DNA of 64,000 bases from Bugula neritina (taxonomy: Eukaryota; Bryozoa; Gymnolaemata; Cheilostomatida; Bugulidae), in contig OZ037766.1 in assembly GCA_964035545.1 (NCBI GenBank), positions 8,131,722-8,195,721 of the forward strand, given 5' to 3'. Below, piece by piece: positions 39,801 to 50,940 of the stretch (position 1 is its first letter; every line of letters starts with the position of its first letter). The position numbers and the translations under genes were made by a program. The notes beneath the pieces were generated by a model. That model was not told the origin of the DNA, did not search any database, and saw nothing but the letters and a program-made list of their open reading frames with translations.

Positions 39801-42800
39801 CTTAATGTAGGCTAAAATCTATTAATATTTTGCTGTGAGTTACATTTGATATTAAAAACTGGGTCCATTGACAGAGAGCAGCTGCATGACGTGAGACAGA
39901 AGTCTATAGAAGAAGAAGATTCACATGATAAGTTGCTCAAAGAGTTGAAGCAGCAGCTAAGAGAAGCTGAAAGTAACAAACTTGCTGCATGGGATACGTG
40001 TAAGCAACAGGTAACTTAACAGTGTGTATACCTGTAAATTTTATTATGCATTCATAATTTGTGTGTGCATTATTCATAATAACCTTAATGAAGAAAACTG
40101 TTATTCGTACTTGCTAATTGCTATTAGTTGCTTCTTGCCATCTTGGATGCTGTGTTTTAGTTTGAAGTTGAGAAAGACAAATTACTAGAAGCAACACGCG
40201 ATGATCTGCAGAGAGAGCATACGGAAATGTTATCTGCAGTAAAAGAAGAATACTCAAGGCATATCGCTCAGCTACAGCATAACGCTAAGGTTAGGAAAAT
40301 GTTGTAATGAATAAAATGGTGGTTTTCTCAACATTGGCATCTACCATCAAAGTTAAAAATGGGCATACAAATTAGGAAGCTCTGATATTTTGTAAAATAT
40401 ATTTTTTTGTTATACGAGTCTGTGTGGTAATGTTAGAATATTTCTTCAACAGAATAAAGAAAACGAGGCACATTTACTGCGAGACCGTCTCAGTGATCAG
40501 GAACAAGAGCACCGGAAGGCACTGGAGACACTGAAGATTGACATCAGAGAGCAAATAGAGCAGGCGGTGAGGAATGAGAAGAAGATATGGGAGAAAGAGC
40601 AGAAGTATCAAGAGAGTGAGCATCTTAGGCAGTTCAGGTTAGTATAAGCAGCTGAGGTGTTGACAGGGGTAGTTGAGTAAAGTATCAGTATCAGTGACTA
40701 TAGTTATAGGGAGTCATATTGGTAATAGTATACACAGTTATGTAGAGTATTCATCGTAGTGGACTATACGGTTATAGAGTATTATTGGTAATAGTGGTAT
40801 ACACAGTTAAAGAGAGTATTATTGGTAGGTATATAAAGTTATAGATTGTCATATTGGTAGTGGCATATTAATAGTAGTGGTATATACAGATATAGAGTTC
40901 ATGATAGTTATAAGGAATAATATTGTTTAATTAGTAGGAAAAACATTCATCAGGCTCCCAACATCTGCGCTAGTAATTTTATCTCCATTTTGTCTTGATC
41001 AAACTGTATGATGTATCCTGATACACTTATTGAATGCTTTTACACTGAAAGGTGCATTTTCGAATCTCTCATCCTAACACCAAAGGTTAAAGTTTTAATT
41101 TCTATGCCATAAATATATTTTAAAGCAGTAATTGGTTGAGGCAGACACATATATATATTTTATATATATTATATTGTTTGTAGAGAAAAAGAGGAGAATC
41201 AACTAGAACAAGTAAAGTTTCAGCTGGAAGCAGAGAGTAGAAAGAGAGAGCAAGTAGAAGATTTACTCAGCAACCTCAAGTCTGTAAGTATTATAATTGA
41301 CTATTATTATATATTTCAAAGCAATTTATGATATAAACAAACAGAAGTAGTACATTGGTATTATGTTTTTTATTATAAAATAAATTATTTTTGATTTCAA
41401 GCAAGTCTATTATATTTATTTTAAACTGCTGGCAATAGTTTGGCTTATAAATTTTATTTTTATGTTCTTACTAATAGTATGTTATAGTTTAATGTCAAGA
41501 ATAATTCAACTTTTCCTGACATAGGAAATTTTTTCAGTTCACACCAATCAAGTTAAACATCAGATCAGTTGTTATGTTTAGTTAGTGTCCTACTCTGGTA
41601 ATAAGCTTTAGAGATTATAAAGAATATCAAATTTATGACATTTCCTCCCGACATATTGTTTGAATACTGTTGGTAATAAGCTAGCCTATGCATCATGTTA
41701 TTCATTCTTAATACCAAAGATAGTTTCCTGTATACAACGGGCTCAGTGCAATACAATCACTGAAAGTATATTATATGGAGCTAATGTAGTTTACATAATC
41801 AAGTGGTTATCTGTAAGTTGTCATGAAGCCGTTGTCAAGTTGTGAGCTGATAATATTGTTCAAGTGTTGATATCAGCCAGCAATTATTGACAGCAACTAT
41901 TGGCAGCAACTAGCATCCAATTTTATTTATTGCACTCGGAGTTCAGTTGCTGCCACTTGATTATGACTTTTGGTCAAAGAGCTCTGAATGTAAACGGCTT
42001 GCTTCTGGCTGTGAGAAAGGTATCTTATTAGCTATAACAATGTTATAGTAATTATATATTAGGTAAATGTATAGTTACAGTGGAGGCTCAAATTTTTATC
42101 AATTTGTATAATTACTATGTAGTGTGCTTTAAAAGATCTTCTTTTGTATCACTCAAAATACTTGTGACATATTGAATTTCTATGGCATGATGATAGGTTT
42201 GTTAGAAAAACAAATTCTTATGAACTAGTTTATAAATGTAAGGTTAAATAGCATCTTTTGGATATTTTTGTTGTCTTACAGTGTACAACTTATTGATTCT
42301 TATTGTATAAAGCAGTAAGTTGGTTAGAAGCAGTAAGCATGAAGTTTTTATGGTGATAAACATGTGACAGAAGAGCCTTAATATTTCATTTGTTTTTTAA
42401 TCTTGGGCTGAATAATATACTACAACTATAAGCTATAATATGAAAGCATGATTGCTATATGGAAATGAACACTTGAAATATTTATATAGTCTTATATATG
42501 CTCTACTTACTGCATATTAATATAATTTCATGAAATATTTCTGTTGGATAATTTAAAGTCTTCCTTCAATTAAACAGTTTTTACTGAAGAAAAACAGCCA
42601 CTTTAAATTATATATTTTAAATGATAAAAACTTTCATTACCTGAATCATTATTTTACTAACAAATTATGGCGTTTACATTACATTATCATACAACATGAT
42701 CTGCATAAGTCAATAGCCTGCATGCAAATGTAAAACTGGTATTGCGAATGTATTAAACTTAATTTTTGTAATGCGAAATTCTAGTTATTACTTATTGTAT

Positions 42801-45800
42801 TATTATTTTTATATCACTGAAACTTATTTTATAGGAGCTGGAAGACACTAAACAATATAGCCAGAAATTAGATGCGGACAAACAGACAGCTGCTCAAAAG
42901 TTGAAAAATGCTGAAAACAGTCGAGATGATGCCTTGGCGAAGTTGAGGAAGGAGTTGAAGCAGGTAGGTTGAGCTCAGATCCTTGAACTTTAGTAGCAGT
43001 ACAGTTGTGGCACCATAACAGTGATGCATGTCACACACATACATGTTGGTTTATATTCCAGCACTACGATAAGATTATAAGTGCTCTACGAGAAGAGATC
43101 AATGATAAGGATCAAGAGCTAGAGAGACTGAAAGAGGAAAATGCTGCTATACTCCAGTCTGAAGCAGAGACTGCACAAGCCCTGGAGAAGTTTGAAAAGA
43201 TGATCATCCATGAGATTAATGAAGAATGCAAGAAGACAGCTGATTTGCTAGGGGTGCAACCGAGGAAGGCTCAGACAGTTTCGTGAGTTTTATAAAAGTA
43301 TATTTTGTTTCAGGTGTTTTTGCCGAAATTGATGATGTTCTATATTGTAGCAAGATTTACTCAGCTTAGAGATATTATGCGAGCCAGGGAGATAACTTCT
43401 AGTTTAAAGAATGACAAAATATTCTTAGTTATATAATACCTTTTTAAGCAGTTTTGACTTTTTTCATCTTAAAACATATCCTTACATTATACATAAATTC
43501 GAATCAATAATTTTAAGCTTTCGAAAGCAAAGTAGAAAGCCTTCAACATTGATTTATGGCAAACAATAAATTACTCATGTCATGTGGCTCTGGAGTTTGT
43601 AAATTTTTATTTCAATTGGATTTTTTTCTAGGTTTTCAAGGTCTAGCTCACCGAGCAAGATGAAAGCACGCAAAAGATCAACATCACGATCTCTAACTGC
43701 CTCAGCAGTAGCTAATCTGAGAGCATGTAATGAAGAGCTAAGAAATTCGATGGCAGAAGTCAAAAGTGAAGCAGAAGATCTGAGCAACACCATTGAAAAG
43801 TCAGAAAAGATAAAGGTGTGTTTCATGCTAAACTGAACTATATTGTCTCTAGTAAACTTGGAGTACTAACCTCCTTGTTTACCTTAAAAAACCATTTTTT
43901 ATAAAACAACTCCAATCTACTGTATTAAGAAACATGCTTTAACTTTATAAGTATATAATATACTGCATATACTACTCACTTGTGCAATGTATCATAGCTA
44001 AAGCACAAATCTGACACAGGCTGCATGCATTCTTCTTGTAGGAGTTAGAGCTGGATACGTTGAGGAATCGACTAAACAATGAGAAGAGGCAGGAAATCGA
44101 AGATATGAAGACAACTTTAGCTAAAGTAAGCTTCAACTTTATCATACAGTTCTGACAGACCAATAGAAATTGTAATTCTAATGTCAGCAGCTTTATAATG
44201 ATGCAACTACCATATCATTGGCTGATACAACAGTCAGTCTACCTTACAAAACAACTCAGAGAATACCATAAAACCAATTTGTGTCACCAAAAAAAACGGT
44301 TTACTACATACAATGATGCAGTCAGTCATGACTTATTTTTTCATCAGTGGTCAAAGTTCTTTCTAGACATAATGTTACATCTAAGTATACAAAAATAGTT
44401 GTGTAGTCAAATTATTATGTTATGTGATGTCAATGATTATGGCTGTGTTACGTCGTGTAATGTTGGTGTTGAAGCAGGAACAGGCGTATATAATGCTGCT
44501 GAGACAAGCTGGCTCTTCCCAGCTGGATACTCTCACAGAGTTCAGCGAATCTCAGAGTATTAGCTCTGAGCTTGACGACAGTGAGAGAGACTGTAACTGT
44601 GTAAGAAGAGTGTCCCTCACTGTCTCTGCTATTATCATGTTTACTTTCAGCTTCTTGTAGCACATCTACACGTCTGCAGACATCATATGATTCTAGCACC
44701 TTTTCTTTAAATTTCCTTTGTTGTTATTCTTACTTCTATTTCAAAAAAGAATTTTCTAATGAAAATCAAATTCAAAGCTGCATTTGAATTTAAAAGTTTG
44801 ATGATTTCGTTTCAACAAAGTACATTGAAGATGGTTAAAATAGTAAACAAATTTTGATGTTCAAATTACATATATTTACAGATGCCTGTGTGTCGCCGTT
44901 CCTTGACTGAACCAAAAGACCCGTAAGCAGTTCTGTCTAACGATTAACACTGTATATCTGCTTGTGCCAAGTTGCATGCACCTTTCATTTGTCTAGTAGA
45001 CTTTCACTTTCCTCATCTCTAACCTCTAACAGCTGTTCTCCATGTCACTGCAACTGTCTCAGCTAGTTGACTTTAGGAAGTCATTTATAATCTAACCTAC
45101 TGGTAATAGTCTGATTGAACTGTCAATATTTGAGCCTTGGTTTTGGTGTATCAACTGCCATTTGACCTAAAAGCATGTATAGACAAGTTGGAATATTTAT
45201 GAGGTGTGCTCTGCTGTAATTAACTGTTTCAACTGCAGGAGATAAGTCTTCCAGTAAGCAGTTTGACTAAGTAGGTAGCGGTTTCTCCAGTGAAAACTTA
45301 GTAGAGTGGTTTTCAGATTATAGGCCTTACTTTCTTTTGCTTACCTCACAGCCACACTGTTAGGTCAAGGGCAACTATATAAGTAACAGGGATCTATTAG
45401 GGAGATTCATTTAAAGTTTTGTGCATATTGATAGGACCAAAGGGTAGATTTGAAGGACTTGTATTCAAGTCTAAATTCTTCATCCTACTTCAGTGAACGA
45501 TTGATAAAGAAAGAAAATGAATTAAAAGCATTGCAGAGGAACATGGATAAATGGAAACATGAAGTTGTTAATAAAATGGTTGCAAATTTTGATGAAGAAT
45601 TAGAGAGACAGTTAAAAACGTAATAGCTGAGTTCTGCCTTCAGTGTAAATGGCTTATCTTCTATATATGCTAGTCAATAGAATTAGTTACTAGATATTCT
45701 GTGTGATTATGTGTCCTTCCGGGACCTCTATTGTCAAGTATTTGTCTAATTTTTCTAAAGTTGATTATATATCACTGGTTGTGTACAGGCCTATATACAC

Positions 45801-48180
45801 AATGCTGCAATGATTGAGGAAATTTACTTAGATTAATTTCATACATACAAAGTTACAGTTTATGAAAAATGAAACAGCAAAATATTTGGTTAGTAGACTA
45901 TAATGATAAAGGGTAATTCAGCTTGAAGTCAGCAAAAGATTATTGAAGATTATGGCTCATTTAATTAGGAGTTATTATGAAAAAGTATATAAGCTTTATC
46001 GCATTTGCAATTAATAGTTAATAGGAGTTGAAAATTAAATTTGAGAAAATTGTTTAAAATATGATGTTCTTTTGTTTTGGAGAGTAGAAAATCATGTTGT
46101 AGCTGGAATTATAAACATAGATAAATTCCAGACTTCTGCCTGTTGATTTAATACGGTTTATTTACATTGGGGCAACTCTTTCTATCTTATTCTTTTCTCT
46201 TCACTTTTTATTTTGCCTCTTTAAACTTGTTCTCAACTAGGTGCAAGTCTCAAATTATAAGTCCTATGCAAGTTGAATTAGAAATATCTACCAAAAATAT
46301 GTTTTTCCACCAATACTATGTAGACTTGGAGTAGTCAAACGTGAAATTTGTTGCATAGGACTTACAATGTAGGACTTGCATTCTTTTGTGGCCAACCATT
46401 TGCTATAGCTACACCAATTTAATACTAACAGTGCAATAAACTAATTTCTTAGTAATTTTTAGCATAACTGTAACAGAAATTGCTTCAGTTCCAGATTTTA
46501 CTGAATGTGTGAATTTGCTTATGAGAAACTCTCAGAAGAAAATTTTGCTTACTATTTGCAAATCACCTTCTGTGTTGTGATTTGGTTTTGGTTGACATTT
46601 CAACAACTAATACAGATTTAAATGCTCCAATTTTATTTTTGTTTTCCAACTGCTTCTAACTCACAATTTGTTGAAAAAAAATTGACATAGATACTGATTA
46701 AAATGACATGGCGCCCATATGGTTTGGACCAAATTACATACATTATATATCTACTGTTTTACAAACTCACACTTTGCATATGCATATGTACATATGTTGA
46801 CAATTGCAGGTATCAAATTAAGCTAGAACGAAGAGCTTCTGAAAAAGCTGTAAAGAAATCACTCTCGGGATCGTATACTAAGGTATATGAACAAGTCTTG
46901 AGATTTAGACTTCTCCAGTAACCATGGAAACTGCTGCGATGTTAAACTTACTTGCACAATACTCATGGCCTTATTTTATTTTTACTATGCATTATGAAAC
47001 TATAACTTCTGGTGCTACTTTAGACTTGATAATAGATAGGGACCAAGTTTATTTGTCATTTTAACATTGTTGCCTTTTGATTTGAGATTATCATTGAGAC
47101 ATATAAAGCGAAAAGAGCCTGCAGTGCATGTAAATTTTTCTTTTAAAAATGTGTCGTCTTTCATTTCATTCTACATGTGTGTAGGTAAACGGACTTAGTC
47201 CTTCTGATTTTGCCATGAGACCAACTGAAGAAGCTCAAGAAGCTGTTCCAGGTTACTCTGTCCCGACCCCGTCACCTGACAGACTAAAGCATATCCGAGC
47301 TGGGTCTCCGTTTAGATATAAATCCAATCCTCTACTGTCCAGCTCTGTCAATGATATCACTAAATACTCATCATCACAAAATCTCTCTAGTGCTGTAAGA
47401 TTTTCTAGTGTTTTGATTTGAAAATAGAAATTATAGCAATTTGTAAAAAATAGTAAAGAAAAATGTTAGATAGTTTTTAATTGAGAAGAAATTTATGATC
47501 AAAATTGATTTTAGTTTGTCAGTTTTAGTTTTTAGTTTGTTCATATATTATGTTCTATTGAAAACAAATGTTTCAGGGTATGGATAGTTTAGAGCAAAAA
47601 GTACGACTTGCTGAGTTGAAAGCGAGGCTAGCTGATGAGCGAGCCAATAGAAATCAAGCTATGCTCTCACAGAAAATGCAGGAAGTAAATGAACTTCAAC
47701 AAACTCTCAATCACCAAACTAAGGTATAGCTTGAGGAGAAGTTTAGATGCAAGTGTATTATATGCTTAAGTTTAGTGCTAAAAAATTTCATATAAGATAG
47801 CTAAATGTAAAATTTATAATTTCATTGTCTGAGTTTGGTTTAAAATTTCTTTTTTGGACTTTTTACAAACATTTATGGCTGTTCGTTTTATAATTTAAAC
47901 ATATATGACTGTATAAAATAGCTAATGCATGTAGCTTGTACGCAATTGCTATGGGTAAAGATATTCTGGTGCTATGAGTTTATTTACTTGCTGCATGTAT
48001 TGCTTATTAACTAAATTCAATAATAAGGAATTCAGACACAACAGAATACGATTTCATTGCATGATGTAATGTTTATTTCTGCAGGAAATTATGGGCCTCG
48101 AGAGATCTTATGATGACCTGAGGTCTGCGCAGTATACGCCAAACAGATACTCTGTGCTCAACAACACGTTCCCTCATTAA
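18861..48180 (+). CDS. giant acidic/coiled-coil protein, 37 coding exons (about 1846 aa)
   Basis: I do not recognise the family. Coding exons: 18861-18918, 19011-19106, 19547-20002, 20990-21190, 21699-21794, 22430-22624, 23251-23307, 23671-23751, 26054-26256, 26761-26863, 28643-28867, 30578-30670, 33092-33196, 34593-34874, 35561-35696, 35946-36273, 36437-36508, 37172-37284, 37470-37632, 38082-38231, 38765-38929, 39197-39375, 39875-40010, 40161-40289, 40453-40637, 41184-41283, 42835-42963, 43062-43282, 43632-43815, 44042-44125, 44478-44600, 44882-44922, 45494-45619, 46810-46882, 47185-47394, 47577-47723, 48085-48180. All junction phases agree; total 5541 nt. Residues 1 to about 900 are disordered, acidic and Ser/Pro-rich, with four SPVxLVR repeats and two TEDFE motifs. 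Residues from about 900 to the end are heptad-rich coiled coil, interrupted by a basic Ser-rich linker (SFSRSSSPSKMKARKRSTSR) and ending in a Ser/Pro linker plus a final short coil. The layout resembles centrosomal or cytoskeletal scaffold proteins, by analogy only. The start ATG follows acceptor 18851. The 44478 exon has a weak acceptor. Confidence 0.8.
19768..19863 (+). repeat. tandem coding repeat SPVQLVR x4
   Basis: Within exon 3 of the giant gene, four copies of Ser-Pro-Val-Gln/Glu-Leu-Val-Arg occur in a row, separated by zero to two residues (V-S, L, V). The copies are almost identical in DNA (TCACCTGTTCARCTTGTCAGA), so the expansion is recent. Ser-Pro and a hydrophobic core suggest phosphorylatable short linear motifs; that role is inferred. 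Confidence 0.85.
23590..23642. repeat. TG-rich microsatellite
   Basis: Imperfect TG repeat (GTGTGTTGTGGTGTGTGTGT style) directly upstream of the exon at 23671, inside an intron of the giant gene. It sits close to the acceptor and could affect its use. Confidence 0.7.
29094..29175 (+). mobile_element. tRNA-derived SINE-like sequence
   Basis: It contains an A-box-like TTGGCCCAGTAGTG (29097-29110) and a near-consensus B box GGTTCAAACCTC (29148-29159). The spacing of about 51 bp is as in tRNA genes. The flanks do not pair into a full cloverleaf, so this is not a working tRNA but a tRNA-headed SINE or relic. It is inside the intron 28868-30577 of the giant gene. Confidence 0.55.
30240..30577 (+). 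promoter_or_regulatory. candidate internal promoter and alternative start
   Basis: About 300 bp here carry many CpGs (TACGGA, TCGGCT, TTACGGG, GTGCGG) and a CCAAT-type ATTGGTTACGG, against flanks nearly free of CpG. Downstream, an ATG at 30523 opens MPRWGQKVKHQGKGFLFT, which runs without splicing and in the correct frame into the exon at 30578. That exon also has a good acceptor (TTCTGTTTACAG). Two readings are possible: an alternative first exon giving a shorter, mostly coiled-coil isoform, or a chance open frame in the intron. The composition favours the first. Confidence 0.4.
37371..37431. repeat. palindrome in intron, 12-bp perfect core
   Basis: CTGGAACAAAAT (37385-37396) is followed by eight bases and its exact reverse complement (37405-37416). 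The arms extend outward with mismatches (TTCCGATTG against TTCCGGTTA) to about 26 bp. It is in the intron between exons 37172-37284 and 37470-37632. Confidence 0.6.
38396..38590. mobile_element. fold-back MITE-like element
   Basis: The left end GGTAAAAATGGCACAG and the reverse complement of the right end GGTAAACATGGCACAG match. Further matching blocks (GTAATAATG...GCAAATG) give arms of about 35-50 bp, and the left arm contains a duplicated sub-unit. The centre (about 38470-38516) is a G-rich, telomere-like string (TTAGGGTTTGGGTTTGAGAT and on). No clear target duplication was found. It lies in an intron of the giant gene. Confidence 0.55.
38640..38752. repeat. short TATATACTCT/GTGTTATATACT repeat
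   Basis: Imperfect units of GTTATATACTCTGTGTTATA type repeat several times up to the exon at 38765. It is a low-complexity array next to an acceptor site. Confidence 0.5.
40655..40925. repeat. degenerate minisatellite, unit about 33 bp
   Basis: Units begin TTATAGAGTATTATTGGTA and end TATACACAG. Roughly six to seven diverged copies lie in the intron between exons 40453-40637 and 41184-41283. There is no coding potential. Confidence 0.6.
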
Positions 48181-50041
48181 TTGCTATCAGTTTATATAAT
48201 AGCCTATGGTCGGGTTATACGCTAGTAACATTCAGCCTATCAAAGGTAATTGAATGAGTAGCCCTACTGAAGGATTTCAAAACGTTCACAAATCTCCTCT
48301 TATATCATAGGCTAATGCTGATCATTTTGATCACAACTTAAGGATTATATTTATTCTATTATATTTCATACTAGTTTATGCAGATGCCTTTATACGCTAC
48401 TCGATTTTCAATCATAATTATTATATATTTTAGTATTGCATTGTGTGGTACGTAGCTGCTATCAAATGTAAAATTATGCTACTTAACAACTTGCTTGGAT
48501 TTTTGGCTGTTGAGTTTTCACACTAGAGTATAGTTATTCGTATAAGAATAATCATGACCATCTACTTAGAGATATACAATTTTATAATGATTATATTTAT
48601 TCAAGTTTTTCCTTCATGATCTTACACCAAACTTGGTAATTCAAATCCCTACTCTATTTAAATACCTTTGTTACAGTTATTGCTATGTCTCCTTCCGTCC
48701 AATTTATTTACGAAAACAGTATTTATCATTTTTGAAAAAAAATTACAGTTGCTCTATTTTTATTGATAATGCTATGATGTGTGGAAAAACATTGAAATAT
48801 TTTTATGTATAACTCTTATAATCTTTGACGCACCGGATTTAGTGTAGAATTTGTTGTCACTGTTGAAAAATATACTATGCAAACTCTCAGTGTGCATTTT
48901 ATCAATAGAAGGCTTAAAATACATTACTGTCTCTGTATTATAAAGCAAGGTTCACTGTTCTAACAACACATGTTACCTAATTGTATTGTGTTGTTGTAAA
49001 GTTGTTCACACACGTGCGCATGCTCACACACATAGATGTACACACAAACACAACAGACATGCAGTAATATTGCTCTCACGTTAGGCTCAGGAATGGGTAC
49101 TTCTGTTAATGAGCACTTGGCCATAGCCATGATGAGTTCAACACATTTGGCATTATGCAAGGCTTGTCTTAGTGAGATTTACTTGAGCATTTTAGCTTGA
49201 ATCCATATATGGTTATCTCAAATTAAAATGGATTCCTACAACCTTTAAATATTCTTTAGTAAAGCCATTAGTTCAATTTTTCAACGGCGTGGATCATGGT
49301 CCTCTGACTGTTTCGTGATGACGAGGGGATAATCCTATTCACTAGACACAGATTGAGTTATATCTGCCATATCTTGATGCAAGTGAGCTAATAACAGCCC
49401 ATAATAAGTTTTCCATACAACCTACGCTCAATATTCATGAGTAAGCAAAGAAAGATAACTCTATCACAATTAATTATGTACACAAGTTCAGAAATACTTA
49501 GAGTCTAAGACATTCTGGTTTAATTATACCAATTTATCTGAGGTAAAAATAGAAATTATTAAAGCCACAAAATAAATATTTTTCACTCATGCAAATAGCA
49601 CAGCCAGACCATACAATTATAAAAAATAATTAGCATATAATACTATCTGTCATAATAATTTTGCATTCTTTATTATATTAGATTTGTCATTTACCTATGT
49701 CTCTTATATAAATCTTAGATTTTAGTGGGTCCAAACTCTAGCGTGTTCTACAATAGCTAAACTTGTCTTGGTACACCCTATTTGGCTGCTTCTATTTTCC
49801 TTATAAAGGTGTAGAGTTACCTCCCCTAAACTTTATTAGATAACTTCACAACAGTATTTATCTGTGGCGTATTTTTTCTAACGTGATAAAAAATTGCATA
49901 ATATTTCAAAATAAAAAATAAAATTTTATCCTACTGAAAAATGAATTCATTAGGCTAAAATCACAAATAAATTTTTAGGATGTCATTTCGTATTATATAT
50001 CTTTTTATATTCAGACTGGTGGACGAGAGTAGGTTCATGAA

Positions 50042-50062
50042 CACCCCCCACCCCCCACCCCA
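50042..50062 (-). repeat. G-quadruplex-capable run on minus strand
   Basis: The plus strand reads ACCCCCCACCCCCCACCCCA. The minus strand therefore has three consecutive runs of four to six G separated by single T. The two longer runs can each be split, so four G3 tracts are available. Confidence 0.6.
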
Positions 50063-50269
50063 ACTCGCAATTTTATACTATGTACATTCTTATTATTAAT
50101 CTGAACCTTTTTTAATGACGCGTATCGCCATTTTTCTTTTTTGCTTGTCATCAGTAATGATCATCTTCTACATAAATACCAGATAGTTATGCTACTAGTT
50201 GAACTAGTTATATTCATATTGATATTGCATTGGTCATCAATATGAGTATTGGTCTTATTCTTAATATTT

Positions 50270-50605
50270 GTAATTGCGATCACTATCACTATCAGTCACT
50301 CACCAGACTCGGTAACACTAACAATAAGTATAACTTAAACTATAAGTAATGAATAACTAACATAATGATTTTAATTTATAATTATCATTATGATTATTAT
50401 TATCATTATGATTATGATATTGATTAAGTTTAACTAAATGAATAACTGTAACACTAACAGTCACTAACAGTAAGTGTAACACTTTGACTTAGACTGTAAG
50501 TGTAAGAGTAAGTGTTAGTAAGTTAGTCAGTAAGTCTAACAGTAACAGTATGAGTATCAGTATGACTATGAGTATGAGTAACTCAAACTGTGACTAACAC
50601 TAACA
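50270..50605. repeat. degenerate TAACAC / TATGAG / ATTATC repeats
   Basis: Overlapping stuttering hexamer-type repeats, such as ACTAACAGTCACTAACAGTA and AGTATGACTATGAGTATGAG, with an ATTATCATTATG sub-array at about 50382-50420. It may be internal sequence of the mobile element whose end is at 50755. Confidence 0.55.
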
Positions 50606-50699
50606 GTAACACTAACTGCGAATTCCTTCTTTATCAATATAAATATCTATCATGTATACTGTGAAAAATAATTTTAGTTCTAAATGCCTTTGAGGGCCA

Positions 50700-50755
50700 C
50701 ATAATTATAAGCTGGAGCCACATCCGGCCCTGGGGCCGCCTGTCGGACAGCCCTG
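50700..50755 (-). mobile_element. hAT-like transposon terminus
   Basis: Read on the minus strand this begins CAGGGCTGTCCGACAGGCGG and continues with CCCCAGGGCCGGATGTGGC. The CAGGG-TGTCC start and the GGCC..GATGTGGC block are typical of non-autonomous hAT ends. The adjoining eight bases are ATCTAGAT. I did not find the matching opposite end or duplicate, so the element may be truncated or may extend over the repeat field to the left. Confidence 0.5.
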
Positions 50756-50940
50756 ATCTAGATCACTCATCAGTATATCACAATTACTCCTCATCTTCAA
50801 CTCTTTAGTTTAGATGAAAATCAAATGCTGTTAAATTGATATTTATTATTTGTGTATACATTCGAATGTTTATAAACTACCAGCTTGTGAAGCAAAAAAT
50901 GAATACATACATTAAATTTTAGACTAGGAATTTTGCTGAA

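Larger units (their letters stand above)
48181..50922. other. intergenic: 3' UTR, simple repeats, hAT-like end
   Basis: The 3' UTR of the giant gene is followed by AT-rich sequence, a CA-rich run (about 49008-49052), a C-run (50042-50062), a degenerate TAACAC/TATGAC repeat field (about 50270-50605) and a hAT-like terminus (50700-50755). The 66-codon minus-strand frame across 48960-49160 overlaps the CA repeat and is not credible. Confidence 0.4.

Noticed and set aside
44172-44398. Possible extra exon starting CAGCTTTATAATGATGC, and the 66-codon frame after it
   Set aside because: The acceptor is weak and no donor keeps frame; the phase-0 junction 44125 to 44478 works without it.
48960-49160. 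66-codon minus-strand frame
   Set aside because: Its Cys/Val-rich part is just the CA repeat translated.
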